In this document: piece after piece, positions 10,905 through 33,600 of the stretch
Numbering within the stretch: the stretch's first letter is position 1
Layout: each line of letters starts with the position of its first letter
Source of the DNA: Salminus brasiliensis
Taxonomy: Eukaryota; Chordata; Actinopteri; Characiformes; Bryconidae
Direction: 5' to 3'
DNA length: 64,000 bases
NCBI RefSeq assembly: GCF_030463535.1
Contig: NC_132898.1
Location: 25,725,662-25,789,661 of the forward strand
Translations under genes and position numbers: made by a program
Notes under the pieces: generated by a model
The model's input: the letters and a program-made list of their open reading frames with translations, nothing else
Database searches by the model: none
Told to the model about the DNA's origin: nothing

Positions 10905-11445
10905 CTAACTCTGTAAGGCCTCTACTCTTCTGCAAAGGCCTTACACTTGATTCTGGAACATTGCTGTAAGTATTTGACTGCACTTGGCCATGAGAGCATT
11001 AGTGAGGTCAGGTACTGATAATGGGTGAGTAGTTATGCATCTAAAATACCACTCAAACTTATCCCAAAGGTACTGGTTGGCGCTCCAGACTGTAGAGAAG
11101 TCAGTTCCACTGCTCCACAGCCCGGTACTCTGGGCTTTATACATTTACATTTACGGCATTTAGCTGACGCTCTTATCCAGAGCGATTTACACGGTGACTC
11201 GTATTACAGAGTTGGGTCAATGTAGCGTTAGGAGTCTTGCCCAGGGACTCTTATTGGTGTAGTGCAGCATACGGTCACCCAGCCTGGGAATCGAACCCTG
11301 GTCTCCCACATGGTGTAATAGCTCACTGGCAGCTAGTGGTTTTATCTGCTGCACCACACCAACCCCTCTATATACCGGCTGGCACAGGGCATGGTGACTT
11401 TAGACTCATCCTTGGCGTCCAGTTATAATGGCAGTGCCTTTCTAA
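10905..11445 (+). mobile_element. MITE copy interrupted by a SINE
   Basis: The left part (10905-11140) carries TTCTGGAACATTGCTGTAAG, TTAGTGAGGTCAGGTACTG and CAGTTCCACTGCTCCACAGC. After the SINE at 11143-11368 the MITE resumes with CTATATACCGGCTGGCACAGG, matching the expected next segment of the family. So the SINE landed in an existing MITE. Confidence 0.5.
11143..11368 (-). mobile_element. tRNA-derived SINE (CATTTAGCTGACGCTCTTATCC type)
   Basis: Core ATTTAGCTGACGCTCTTATCC then AGAGCGATTTACA, followed by GAGTTGGGTCAATGTAG and TCGAACCCTGGTCTCCCA, a B-box-like element on the minus strand. A second copy is at 23737-23965. This core is widespread in teleost genomes. Confidence 0.65.

Positions 11446-11446
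<1 letters not shown>

Positions 11447-11501
<55 letters not shown>
11447..11501. repeat. (TA)n microsatellite
   Basis: About 27 uninterrupted TA units roughly 250 bp upstream of the putative alternative pfkfb4 first exon. Confidence 0.95.
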
Positions 11502-11504
<3 letters not shown>

Positions 11505-11580
11505 GTGCCCTCCATTCAGAGGTGGGCGGCCTTCTAGATGTTTCAATCAGAAAGCTAGCTAGCCTTCTCCACTCCTCCTT

Positions 11581-11630
11581 CACACACACACACACACACA
11601 CACACGCACGCACAGGCGCGCGCGCGCTCT
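11581..11630. repeat. (CA)n then (CG)n alternating purine-pyrimidine tract
   Basis: CA repeat passes into CGCACGCACAGGCGCGCGCGCG. Strict alternation of this kind favours Z-DNA. It lies 80-125 bp upstream of the ATG at 11707, where a promoter would be expected. Confidence 0.8.
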
Positions 11631-12000
11631 ACTCCAGTCCTGGACAAACAGTGTGAAGCAGCAGTAGCAGCAGCAGTAGCAGAGGCAGCAGTGTGGACCA
11701 GGCGCGATGAGGGGGGCTGGCCGGTCCAACAGCACACGCGGCGACCCGGACAGGACGGGTAAGACCCGGGGGGGGTGCAGGGGTCGGAGCTGCAGGGGAG
11801 AGACTGACTGAGCTCGCAGGGCTTTTATTCTGGGCTTCGCTCGCGCTGTGTTCCCGCACACAAGAAGAAGTAAACAGGACGTGTCACGTAGGCGGCGTGC
11901 GTTCAGCATTTCAGCATCGAGTGTACAGCAGCGTTTTCAAGCCCAACATCAACAGCAACACGAGCACGAGCACGCTGTGTTTTAGACACATTAGAGCGCA
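11630..12000 (+). promoter_or_regulatory. pfkfb4: CpG-rich probable upstream promoter of pfkfb4
   Basis: GC- and CpG-rich island in otherwise AT-rich DNA. It holds the putative first exon (11707-11758) and, in the following intron, the inverted pair ACGTGTCACGT at 11879-11889, which contains two hypoxia-response core motifs (RCGTG), one per strand. A further AACGTGC is at about 12154. Mammalian PFKFB4 is a known hypoxia-induced HIF target; use of these sites here is inference. Confidence 0.5.
11707..11758 (+). CDS. pfkfb4: Putative alternative first coding exon of pfkfb4
   Basis: ATG at 11707 in a CpG-rich island opens MRGAGRSNSTRGDPDRT and leaves one extra G before a consensus donor (GTAAGA from 11759). 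The canonical first exon (17648-17822) also ends with a single extra G. Both therefore join exon 2 (18791) in frame, giving Val-Cys-Met-Thr-Asn-Cys. The product would differ from the canonical form only in its N-terminal tail, ahead of the kinase domain. Mammalian PFKFB genes commonly use alternative promoters and first exons. Transcript support cannot be seen from sequence; the island could belong to another transcript. Confidence 0.5.
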
Positions 12001-15000
12001 AGCCGAGAATAAAAGTGGATGAAAGAGAAAGTGTGTGTGTGTATGTGTGTGTGTACTAACCCGGCTCAGAGATCAGGGCAGCTTTGGTGTCTCCGCTGGA
12101 CTCGACTGGCTGCCTCTCGTTGTTGTCGACCGTGGCAATGAATGAAAGAAATGAACGTGCTCGTGTTTTGATGGCTGTGTAGAGATGTCCTTTGCTATTT
12201 TGGGGTCATTTCAGTCCGATTCTTGTTGAAAATGGTCAGGGATTGAAGGGCTGGGTGTTAACTTTAGCATGCGTGCCATTCAGGCTGTGCAGTTTTGTAG
12301 TTCAGCTGAGATCATGGTTGTGTTTTGAAGCTGAGGCTCCTCTCCTAGCATGGCTGCAGCCCTGATGTCATTCCCTTTAATGCATTTAAAAGCTTGCATG
12401 CTGGAGTGGCCCAGGGCTGCTTTGTGTCCTATAAGAGGAGCTGGCTGAGCAGGAAATGGATCCCATTTGGATTTGTTGGAATTGCACAATGCATCTGATT
12501 GAACTGGGTGCTAACGCCATTTGCTGGAACTGATGTGACTTTTGGGGGAGTGTCACTTCTCTCTCCCTGGCCTGTAAACTGGTTGTATCAATGGAAACAT
12601 GCAAGTGACTCACTTCTAGAAAGACTGCATTCGGACAAAGTGACATTTCTGACGTTTTCACCTTAGTGATGATTATACATTAAGATATTTAGCCGTACTA
12701 AAGTTTCATGAGTTAGAACATACCTATAGAAACACCCCATAGTTCAACATTTTAAAGGAACATTTCACCAACCTTTCAAATGTGCATAATTTAGTAGTAA
12801 AAATATAAACAAGTAATTCTGAGTTTTTTTTAGAGGTTTAATGTGAAATGGTTCACTTTAAAGAAACAACTTTGGTTTCTTAACAGTGGTGGTGAATGGA
12901 ACCAGGGGTCGCGATGAGTACAGCACATATATATACATTTAATTCACCATCTAGTGAATATACACACATCTTCTGGGTGTTACATGTAATGTTGTTATGC
13001 TAAAATAGTGGGGAATCTGAAGCAATAGGGGACTATTTTGCCTTGCAACACCCTCTCCACAATTATTGCATTTTTATTTTATATTTTCGGCCCAAACTTT
13101 CTCAAACCTTTTGTAAAAATGATAACATCCCAAGCATCAGGCAGTGTGTTTATTACCATTTTATGTAATAACATTTTCTGATGTAGCTTCATAGCTTCGT
13201 AATATTTTATACGTCTGGTTCCATTCACCATTGCAAACAATTCTGTAAGTATTTACGCAGAATAAAAAAAAATAAATGACTGGGATTTGCAGTTAAAATA
13301 CTGAATATATGCAAAGTATTTTGGAAAAGGCATATTATGGCATAACGTGTGACATTAATACGCACAGTGGAGCCAGTCTACAGGTCTTCCATTTTGCAAG
13401 TGGGTAAATGAAAGTGTGTCTTGGGTATTATTATAATTCAACTATAGCAATAACAGTGATTATGTGGTTGCACATTCCACTAATGCTGCAGGTGGACCCA
13501 CTGTCCTAGGCTGTTGTAAGACTTTAGGAGGTTTGCACAGTGTGGCAGAGCGAGAGTGGAAGCTGTTGTTTTTGTTTGCAGCACTATCATGGATTTTCCA
13601 TTCTGACTCTGTGCTGTTTGCTCTACAGGTGGAGCCACTGTTGTCCCCGTGAGACCTGTTAGAGTTCATATAGTGGAGATTAGTGGGACATTTGCCCTAT
13701 TGAGGCTTGAGTTATGTAATAGCTGAAGTGATGGAGAATGACTAAACCAGAATTGACACCCTTCTCTGTAATGTACACATACCTGACTCTACCTACTAGT
13801 TACTGTGTCAGATTCATTGTAGAAATTATGGAGATGTTGTGACTATATTGTAGCCTTTGCATTCCTTTAAAAGAGTCCTACGGCTTATATAAAATATGCA
13901 GTCATAGCCACATCTACTGTAAATGTGCCTACTATTATCATACAGCGGTGGTGCAGTAAGTTTTTCTGGATAAAATATTTAGAAAACCCCCTTCTGATGA
14001 TGTATCTTGGTGTTGGAAGGACCCTTTGTAAAATTACAGCTGCCTTGGGGTCGATATTTGTGGGCGGCGTGCCTTAAATGCTTCTTCTAGCTTGGTTGTG
14101 GTTGTGTTGTATTTATTAGCCTGTTGCTGCACCCTAGTATGCTTGCATACTACACACTAATACTACAAGGTATAGACTACATACTCATTTTAATAGCACT
14201 AGTTTGGCAGGATGGGCAGGTTGGCAGTTGGCATTATCCACCATTAGTTTTCTAATACTTGTTCCGAACATGTGTAGCTTCTCTCCTTTCTTTTCACAGT
14301 GCATTGTGGGATAATATTGTCCATCGTAACCACACCAAAAAAAAAAACAACCAGCCCTGAGTACGTATCTTGGATATTTGAGTATACTCAACTTTCAACT
14401 TTTATCTATACTACACACTTCATACTCAAAAACTAGTTAGGATTAGTGATTGCAATTGGGACGCAACCTGCAGCTTAGTGGCTAGGCTGGCAGTCAAGAC
14501 TGGTTAAGCACTGCAGGGATTTACTGTGGTTTTATGGTGTATTTGCATGGTGCATGCTGGGTATTGTATTGAGAAAATACTGGTGAAGGAAAATTGTGAA
14601 TTCTGTCAAACTGCATAACAGTTTTTAAGCCAATGAAAAAGTAAATATTGATATCTGTAAAGGTATCACCCAGCTCTTACCCTGTCTCGATATAAGCCCT
14701 GCTGACTCTCGCTAGACACTTAAAAAGGGTCATGCTAGGCCTACACAACAAATCGGTTGTAAATCGTTATTGCATGGTGGGCTTCTCAGTGTTGATTCAT
14801 AAGTCTGCTCCATGGATCTCATATATCAGCTTTTATTTTGCACAGCTGGGAGCATCCCACCCACCAAATGGCAGATGTTCTGTGGGTGGTTTGATGAATC
14901 ACGGGATTGACATTTTCTGAAATCGTTTTTTTTTTGTCAAAATGAAGAAGGCTGTTCTTTGAGACGCATCATATTGATTGGTGACCTATAAGGGATGTTG

Positions 15001-15902
15001 TCTATTTCTTGTGTTTTTTTGTATAATAATCAAAGCATTTCCATTTCACTTCATACATCATATATTAATAGAATTGGCTAGAACTGTGCGCTGTTCATTT
15101 TATTAATTTACTTAATAATCAGGGTTCTCTGTAAACTGTCTCGCCACCATAGAAACGAGACTTGCAGTGCCCTTCAAGAATAAAATTTACAGTATGTGCC
15201 TCACCCCAAATGCAGTGATTTGACCAACACGTGTTTATATCTTGTATGTGAAATTTGTTTCCTTAGGATTTTGCTGGAGATATGAGTTTGATGATTTATT
15301 TTGGTGACCGAATGATTCATTCATTCGCTGTTAGGCTAGTAGCATCAGAGCAAAAGCCAAAAATTAAACTTGAGAAAATATGGACGTCAAATCAGCTTCA
15401 TTTAGGCTGAGGGGGGATTCATTTATATGAAATGGCAACACTTCAGGCAAAATGAAAGATGTAGTTTGCCTACTTTCATTGATCGTATAGCAGTACTACA
15501 GCAGCTTCCATAGAGATGTTTTCTGTGTTATAGATAAGCAAAACCACCTTCTGATGACGGGCTGTATCTTAAAGAGAACTTGAAAAGCTAGATAATTTGG
15601 GGAATGGGTCGTTGGCTGAACGCTGAAGGAATTCCCAGTGATTGTATGATATTTGCACAATATATGCTGGCTACTGTAGTGGGAGAAGTGGTTTGGTGGA
15701 AGAAGGTGGAGAAGGTGGATGCAGTGTTGTGTTATAGAATATACTGCATAACATTACACAGATGCCATATTAATAAAGTGTCAGATGCAAGTTTACGGCT
15801 GCAATGCCTCTGTAAATCCCCTTTACATTCTTATATGGATATAGTGAATTGATCAATTAAATGTTTTTAGTATTTGTTGTTGTTGCTCGAGCTTTTTTAT
15901 TT

Positions 15903-15904
<2 letters not shown>

Positions 15905-15966
<62 letters not shown>
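15905..15966. repeat. (TA)n microsatellite
   Basis: About 60 bases of perfect TA, followed by further short TATATATA near 15990. Confidence 0.95.
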
Positions 15967-15971
<5 letters not shown>

Positions 15972-16503
15972 TAAAGCTCAAGCTATATATATATAAAGCT
16001 CAAGCCCAGGCCTACTTACTCTCACTAGCCACTTTATTCTGGACCAAGCCTGTATCGAGCTGCCAGGCCTCAGCAAATCTAATGCATTTACAGTCAGTTG
16101 ATGATGGCATGTGGAGATTTGTGGCGAAATCTGTTGAACTGTGGTTAGCAGTAGCAATCCCCCTGTCGTAGATTTGTGGTTGTCAGTTTCCTGCTCCTGG
16201 TTCTCTTCTCCTGTGTTTCATTTATTGCCTGTTTATTTAACCACAACTTCTTCATAGTGTTAAGCTTGTTATTGTGAAGCTACAGCACTGTGCCTTAGCA
16301 AAACCTGTGCTAAATTCTGGTACTAAAGGTGTAGTTCATCTGTGAGGTGTAGTTTTGAACCCCACTGTATCATGAACAGAGCTTCTGCTGTTGCATGTAT
16401 CACCAAATGTCTATTCAGATCACTGAAATGCAGTCATAACCCCTTATGGCTATAGGGGTTTAACAGGGGTTTAACAGTCCATGGGGAGACATGGAGAACG
16501 GTT

Positions 16504-16525
16504 GGGGGGGGGGGGGGGGGGGGGG
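16504..16525 (+). repeat. G22 homopolymer
   Basis: Twenty-two consecutive G residues. It can in principle form a G-quadruplex and is a likely sequencing or assembly weak point. Confidence 0.95.
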
Positions 16526-17647
16526 TGTGCTGCTGCTGACCATGTCTGCCACCTTGTGGATGTTCAATGCAACACAGTGCCTGTATCTGGATGAATTGAA
16601 ACCCAGTCCACCACAGGGAGAGGGTGGTGGTGTTACACACTACAACACTATGTGTTGGGTCGGAGCACATTCAGTGAATGTGTTGAAATGCTGTCTTTTC
16701 TTTTTTTTTAACTCTTGGTGCTGTCTGTGGAGGTGATGTGTCCTCGTGCAGGTAAAGGAAAGAAAATATGTTAATTTTGAATTGATACACCGATATCTAC
16801 ATGCCCGAAGCAGTATTCCTTCTGTTTACAAGCTATGGATTTCAGTCTATAACAATAGGCCTAAATGCGCAGTAGCAGATGTAGTATAGTAGAGTAGAGT
16901 AGATGCCATGGCATGTAGTAACTTGCCCCCTGAAGCATTAAAGGCACACCAAAGGTGCTGCATTTAGTTTTATTATTTTAGCAATTTATACATTTTTACA
17001 AGCTAACCAGGATTATTATTAGTAACAATGGCAATCCAATACAACACATTAAAAAAAGCATTTATTTAATTCTATAAGTAGTGCATTAGAACTAGTACAC
17101 CACAGTTAGACTTGCAGTCTTGTACTAGTGTACTAGGTATAGTATATTACTTGTGGATATGGGCGGACCCCAGCTTTCCTTTATTAAATTGAATTATTTA
17201 TGTTTTTATTTTTTGAATTATTTAAATTAACAAGCACGTTTTTTTTGTAAAGCAGATTATTATTGAGCTTATTATTAGGCTAAAACACACTTTAAAATCT
17301 TTCAATTTGCTGCTTGAAAGTACTTTTCCCGTTTTCTGATAAAAAGAAATGTGTGCGTGTATTGCGTATATTACGGTAAATGCGCGTAAGCCGTGTTGTT
17401 GCGCTTCTTAAACTAGTTTTTATAAATATTTTATAAATATATAAATATAGCATCAAAATTATTTGCTGGTAAACAATATTCATCGTAGTATAATGTATTA
17501 ATCACTAGTTAGTCGTTAGTAGGCTGTGTGTTTTCCGCTTGAGCATGAGATTAGTAGCTAGTATTTGAGGGACCCGTTGGTGCGCTTTTTTTCTATGGGT
17601 TACGGTAGGGACGTCCTGCTGTTTCGCTCTCCATAACTAAAGCACTG

Positions 17648-27557
<9,910 letters not shown>

Positions 27558-27999
27558 AAGACACACACGCCTACACAAATGCACTCCATTCTCACACACA
27601 CACTCAAAAGCCTCATCCACTCACTGGGACAATCCAGCAGAATAACTGGAGGTTGACCTCCTCACTAAGCAACACCACCCCCCCCCCCCCTCCTGAGTTC
27701 TGGCATGTGTTGTTGTTGTTGTTGTTATTGACTTGAAACAAGTCATTTGTGCCTGATTGCCTTGGGTCAGAATCTGTCCAGTGGCTTTAATTACTCATCT
27801 TCGGGAGCTTTTATCAGTGATTGTACTAAATTATAGGAAACCAGATATGTTAACAGCCAGACTGTGAACTGTCTGTGAAATCAGATCATCTGATACAAAG
27901 CAAAATTCCACTAATAGTTTTAAAAATTCCACATAATAAATACAATAAATCTTTAAAATGTAAAAACATAAAAAGCCTTTTAGAGAGGTTTGGTGTGAA

Positions 28000-30660
28000 A
28001 TGCCAGAGACACTAACCGCATCAGAGTCATTCCCAGTGTATGAGAATGGAACCAGAGGCCTTGAGTATTTCATTGGCTCTAAAAGCTACTGCACAACAAA
28101 TAATTATTAAAATAAATCAGTTATTTATAAATATATGCTGTCTAATGCCAAAGACACTCTTATGGTATTTGTGAAATAGTTTGGCGGATATATTGTGAAA
28201 ACCTCATTGTGGAGGGTGCTGCAATGTGTTATGTGACAAAGTCCCCAAATACTTGCTTTAATCATTTAAATATTACAACACATCCAAAAGTGTATTATAA
28301 TCACCATTACCAATAACAACACTGGTGGTTTTGAGTGGTAAATAATATGGCTTTATTTAGGTTGTAGATGTCATGACCCCTGGTTCCTTCCACCACTATG
28401 AACAGTTCTAACCCAGCATGTTGCTCTAGAACGGAGCATTTTACATCAAACCGCTCTGAATTACTTTTCAATAAGCCAATTATGAATACGTTTTGAATAT
28501 GTAGTATGTAGAATTCCCCTTTAATACATCCGACTACCAAGTGTTGTATATGAACACAGGGAATTTGAATCACTGAGCAAGTTTACATTACACTACATGC
28601 TGCATTGTACAATGTGGCACTTCTTGTAGTGCAATAAGTAATCAGCTGCTAAGAATAAAAAGCATGTAGTTATTACTATTACCGTTGATTCTCACTGTAT
28701 TGCGCACATTTACAAGCTATACCAAGCTAGATGGCCAAGTCCACTAGATTGGCTGCTTTTGCACCTTGACCTGAAGGTTTATTTAATTCTTTTAAATATT
28801 TTGTTGAGTTTTGTTTCTCATTTTGTAATTTATGTGGACTTTATGACCTACAATCTGTTCTTATGACTGTTAATAGAGCTTTATCTTTATTGTGGACAGA
28901 TTCTTTTTTAAGTGAAAAGCTAACCTGCCCAGAAAAAATAAATGTGAATTTTTAATAATGTGAAGTTCCTCCAACAGAGAGGTGAAATATATTCTGTCTA
29001 AATGGAAATGCTAATAAAACATGTTCAATATATCTTGAAGGCCATTTGTTTTCATATACCTGAACGCATATTGTTGCAGTCTCACAAAAACCTTCCAAAA
29101 TGGCAACAAAGAACTGACCGATTCATAGACAGCAATGATAAATATCAGACACCTTGTCAAATGGAGATAGTTGAAATGGACCTTGAAGTGTTAGCTTAGC
29201 CACAAGTCAAATTTACCTCAAGTGTTGCCCATTAGACCGTCTGCGCCCTTTGTTTTCAGCTGGAGCCAAAAGGTTAACGCGGCTAACAAGTACAATTATA
29301 AGTACAATTAACAAGTAATTATATAGCTATGAATTATGGTCACTAATTATTAACCTTAACTAGAGTTTCTGCAGTGTTCTGCTGTTATTTCAGCTATGGA
29401 CACCTAATATATACATTGCATAGATTAAAAAAAAAATAAATAAAATAAACTAATCTTAAAAGCTGCAGCCGTCTTGAAGTCTGCATTATTTTCCATGCAT
29501 GTCTATAGATAACAGTGAGTCATACAGTGTCAGAAACCACATAAGCAAATTTATTAGACAGTACTGAACACCTCCTCACGGTCTGAGGCGAGGGTGTGAT
29601 GATTTAGGCCTATGTTTAGCACACTGCTAACTGATAGTGGCGAAGTATGTTAGCTTTGCAAAACTAAAGCAGCACAATTTAAACACCACGCATGGCTTGG
29701 GTGATTAACTACTAACTTGAGGTTAAAACTCTCAGCCTAGATCTGAGAAAGATAAAGAATTTCTCACAAATGTAAAATGACTAAAATAAGGGGGGCTTAT
29801 TCTGCTAGGTCTTTAAGTTATGGGTAGGTGTGTGTTGATTGGTTGAGACTCATTTCTATACATTTATGGAGCTCTTGTTGTAAAATGGTAAAATGGTACA
29901 TAGAGGCTCAGGAGCAAGAATGTAGACTGGTCAACCATGGCAGTCCTTGCTTAGTTACTTGTCAGTCGTTATGAAACTCTTACCAGTAGAGCAGAGGTGG
30001 ATATCTCTGGTCCTTACACTACTAATTCACCTCATCCGTTAATTAGCAGTTCTCTAAGGTGTGTTGGAATAATTCTTGACTCTGGTCCTCCAGGAATGAA
30101 GTTTGACTTCAGAATATAAAGAATAATAAGCGTATATGATTAATATCCATAACTGTTAGCAGTAAAGGATTTTTACTAAGGGTGTAAAATGCATGGATGT
30201 ATGATAATACATGGACCTAAAAGTAGAAATTGAGTGGCATGAATTTTAAAATGTTTTAATCTAATACTTTACAATCATTTTTATTGTCTCTTTCATGACC
30301 AAATATATATTTAATGACCAAAGTAAAGGTGTAACCTTGAAATGTCAAAAATAAGAAACTACTGGGCTATTATCTGATATTTTAACTGTGGAAATAGAAG
30401 GTGTATCTCATGATTTTTTTCATTATTTATAATAACAAAATAATCAGTTCAAGTCATAGTGAATTTTGAGATTTGTTTTTTTTTAAGGTTCTAATGAATC
30501 TAATCCAAATCAATGCATTGTCATGATGTCAAAGATTTACACCCCTGGTAAATTTCCACAATCATGACAAGTTCACAAGGTGCCCAAAACCCAAAACATG
30601 AAGAATTGAGAAGCTGATTAATATTTGAGATGTTTAATCTTGCATGTTTGTTTTATTTTC
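28000..30660 (+). other. Region between the two pfkfb4 last exons
   Basis: AT-rich sequence with no supported exon or recognised repeat. It acts as intron for exon 14b transcripts. An AATAAA at 28937-28942 could serve a longer 14a 3'UTR. Confidence 0.45.
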
Positions 30661-30671
30661 TTGTTTTTCAG

Positions 30672-30731
30672 AATGTTAACGTGTACCGGACTGCAGAGGA
30701 TGCCTTGCGGACCGTTCCAGCTCACCTCTGA
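30672..30731 (+). CDS. pfkfb4: pfkfb4 alternative last exon 14b
   Basis: Behind the acceptor TTGTTTTTCAG the frame reads NVNVYRTAEDALRTVPAHL and then TGA. It has the same length (20 codons with stop), same phase and same NV-V-R---AL-TVPAH framework as exon 14a 3.2 kb upstream. The two therefore look like a tandem duplication of the terminal exon used as alternatives to end the protein. The open frame through the acceptor, the pyrimidine-rich tract and the conserved residues make chance unlikely. Confidence 0.8.
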   Translation, partial: NVNVYRTAEDALRTVPAHL

Positions 30732-33040
30732 CCCCATCATTTGGCCGTCCACTCTTGCTGGTCTCACTGCCTGTGCTCCGAGGATCTTCTGGCTTCGGAG
30801 CGCCTCAAAAGACTTTGGGGTTGCCTGCCTGAGTACTGATCCTTTCCCTCAACCCTCAACTCCCTAATCAGTGGCAACTATTCAGTAACTCCAGACTGCA
30901 CTGCCCTGCTCTTTTAACCTCCATCTGGGCCCACAGATGGGAAGTGCTGATGTAGGATCAGTTCCACATCCTGCTTGTATACTAAGTTAGAAACACCTAC
31001 CTTGTATCTACCTTCTTTGGCCAGTTTATAAGGCCTGGTGTAGTATAGTGGGCAATATCTGACTCTAGAGCCACCAATTGCTGGATATTTTTGAATGGTG
31101 GACCATTTGCAATCTAGCAGGGACGCTGCTGTACCTCCTACACTCGTACCAACACACACACTTCCTACCAAAATATGTCGTTGGTATTGGGTACTTAAGA
31201 TTTTAGTACTGAAATCTACTTTTCTGGTGCTGGACAGGGGTGGGGGGGGTGGGGGGTTTAGATAATGACACTAATGTTCAAATCTTGAGTATTCAAAACT
31301 GATACCAGTCTGATACGCTTCATTAAAAACTGTTAAGCTTTATATTTTGCTGCTTTAAAGGGACTTAAGCGCTTAAGAAGAGTATATAAAAGTAAGTTGA
31401 TGAATTTAATGAGCTTTTAATTGTGGGTCTCAGGAGACATCTGTCCGGTTCCCCAAACAAAAGCCCATCAGTAGCTCACCTCATTACTCAACCAGCCCAC
31501 ATATAAGGTGTTTCTTTTTAATTGACCAATCAGAACAAATATAACATTAATAACGCAAAAAGGAGAGGTCAAGTTAGTAAAGCTTGGTTGTATTTTTGCT
31601 TTTTTTTGGATATCCAGTGGGCAAAAAAGGTTAACGTAGCATCCAATGTAATTTAGGATTTATCTGAAAATTCTGTGAAACAAGTTGATTGTACACATTG
31701 ACTTGATTCTAACTACCACGAGAGCTTGGTCACAGTAATGGTCCCTAACCTTGGTCCTGGAGACACTTTTTCCATGTTCTGCCCATTTTTTTGTTTCCAT
31801 TGTTAATACACACCCACTTTAACAAGTCTAAAAGTGCTTGCAAGTAAATGTGTTGATAAGGTAGCCCAACCTAGTGAGCTGGGAGCCAGGAAAACACTTA
31901 AAATGTGCAGGGCAGTAGGCTTCCAGGACCAGGGTTGAGCATCACTGGGTTAGAGTACACAAATTACATTGCGAGTGGCAATCATCGGGGACCAAGCACT
32001 TGTTACTGGACCCAGTAGAACACAACTTATGAGCAAAGTATTTGGAACTGTCTCTTTATAATGGATACTTTTTTAAACTTGTTTGTGAAATTTCATACCA
32101 TAAGAGTTGGGGAACAGAACATAACTGTAAACCTACTGTAGACTGAAGACTTTAAAAGTGTGTCTATTTGGTAGGTGTTTCTGCAAAAACAAATCTAGGC
32201 AAAAATGCATCCTAGACTAGGATTAGATCAGCATTATGAAAATAAAAAAGATCTTGAAGGGATTGATTGTCTAGAATAATATCTCTTAGGATGTGGCTGA
32301 TCCTACATTAGTGGGCCTCTTACACTACGTTTGATTGATACGCACATTTCCAGAGTGGAAGATCTAAGGGAAGTGTACACTACTCACAAACATGATCATC
32401 ACGCCACAGTCTGGAGATGGCCCATAGCATCCACAGGCCATTTAAACTTTGAATCTGCTTACCCTTTTTTTCAGTGGGTTTGGGAAATGACTTGGGGCAC
32501 ATGAAATGTAGTATACTTAGGGTGTACTGTAAGAGGAACGTACTGGCTGGGATATATGGATTATACAATGAGTCTATATTGGGTCTGCAGGTTTCCTGTG
32601 TGTATTTTGCACTGCTTCTTGTGTCAGTATTGTGCTTATCGTTGTGTCATATTATTGTCTGATTCTTATCTCTCTGTTACTTTGAGGGAAGCATGGCACA
32701 ACTTCTTTGTGTGTGTGTGTGTGTGTGTGTGTGAATGTGTGTGAGTGTGGTAAAGAAATCCTTGGTTCATCAGCCGTGTTAGCACTGTTGGTATAAATCT
32801 GTTGTCCTCATACAAATATATATGTATTTATTTGCCTTTACATGTTTTTAAGGTAGAGGTTTAAAAGAAAATCAACATCTTTTCTCTCTTTTTTTCTTGC
32901 TTTGCACTTGAAACTATTTTGATTATTTATTATTGAAATTAATTATTTTAAATCACGCTCGCATTGTTTTTTTACTACTTTATTTTCAGATACATAATTG
33001 TGAAGATTGTCCCAAACTGTAAATCCCCTGAAAGTAATAT

Positions 33041-33071
<31 letters not shown>

Positions 33072-33180
33072 AACATAAGGGGGGGATATGTAATCACACA
33101 CTGGTTCTTATAGTAATAGATTTTGGAACTATATGATTGTCCCCAAGTGTCTTATTGAGAATAAAGTGTATTTTAGAAAT
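30732..33180 (+). other. pfkfb4: Probable 3'UTR of the pfkfb4 exon 14b transcript
   Basis: Non-coding run after the stop, containing a G-rich patch at about 31239-31257 and GT repeats at 32709-32733 and 33043-33071. AATAAA at 33160-33165 is a candidate end. Length is inferred. Confidence 0.4.
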
Positions 33181-33324
33181 TCTGTCATGCCATATGTGTG
33201 CACTTATAATGATTGACTACACTTTTGGTTCAGCTTCTTTGGATAAAAACATCATAGTAAAAACATCATAGTACATAATGCGTTTCATTTTATATGGATC
33301 AGAGAATATCATCGCTGTCCAATG

Positions 33325-33600
33325 TAAGACATCAATCCATAAAATTAAAACCACCTGTCTAATGTTGTGTAGGTCCTCCTCGTGATGCCACAACAGCTCT
33401 GATCTGTAAAGGCATGGACTCCACTCCACAAATCCTCTGAAGGCCTCCTGTGGTATCTGGCACCAAGATGTTATCAGCAGGTTCTTTAAGTCCTGTAAGT
33501 CGTGCGGTGGGGTCACCATGAATCACATCAATGAGCCTTGGGTGCTCATGACCCCATCGCTCATTCACAGAACTTTATAACCTCCATAAGTCAGACGGGA
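33325..33600 (-). pseudogene. Broken C-terminal part of a Tc1/mariner-type transposase
   Basis: On the minus strand one frame reads DLQDLKNLLITSWCQIP and then QEAFRGFVE. A neighbouring frame continues with ESMPLQIRAVVASRGGPTQH. Together they match the closing pattern typical of Tc1-like transposases (L--L---W--IP---R-LV-SMP-R--AV--ARGGPT-Y), interrupted by a frameshift. The catalytic core is absent here. It ends next to the AGGTGGTTTTAAT terminal sequence of the MITE family. Not functional. Confidence 0.6.

Larger units (their letters stand above)
11950..17580 (+). other. Probable first intron of the upstream pfkfb4 transcript
   Basis: No exon supported across this stretch. It holds a (TA)n tract (15905-15966), a G22 homopolymer (16504-16525) and many short AT-rich segments. 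A GCGTG hypoxia-response-like core lies at 17355-17359, near the downstream first exon. Confidence 0.5.
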
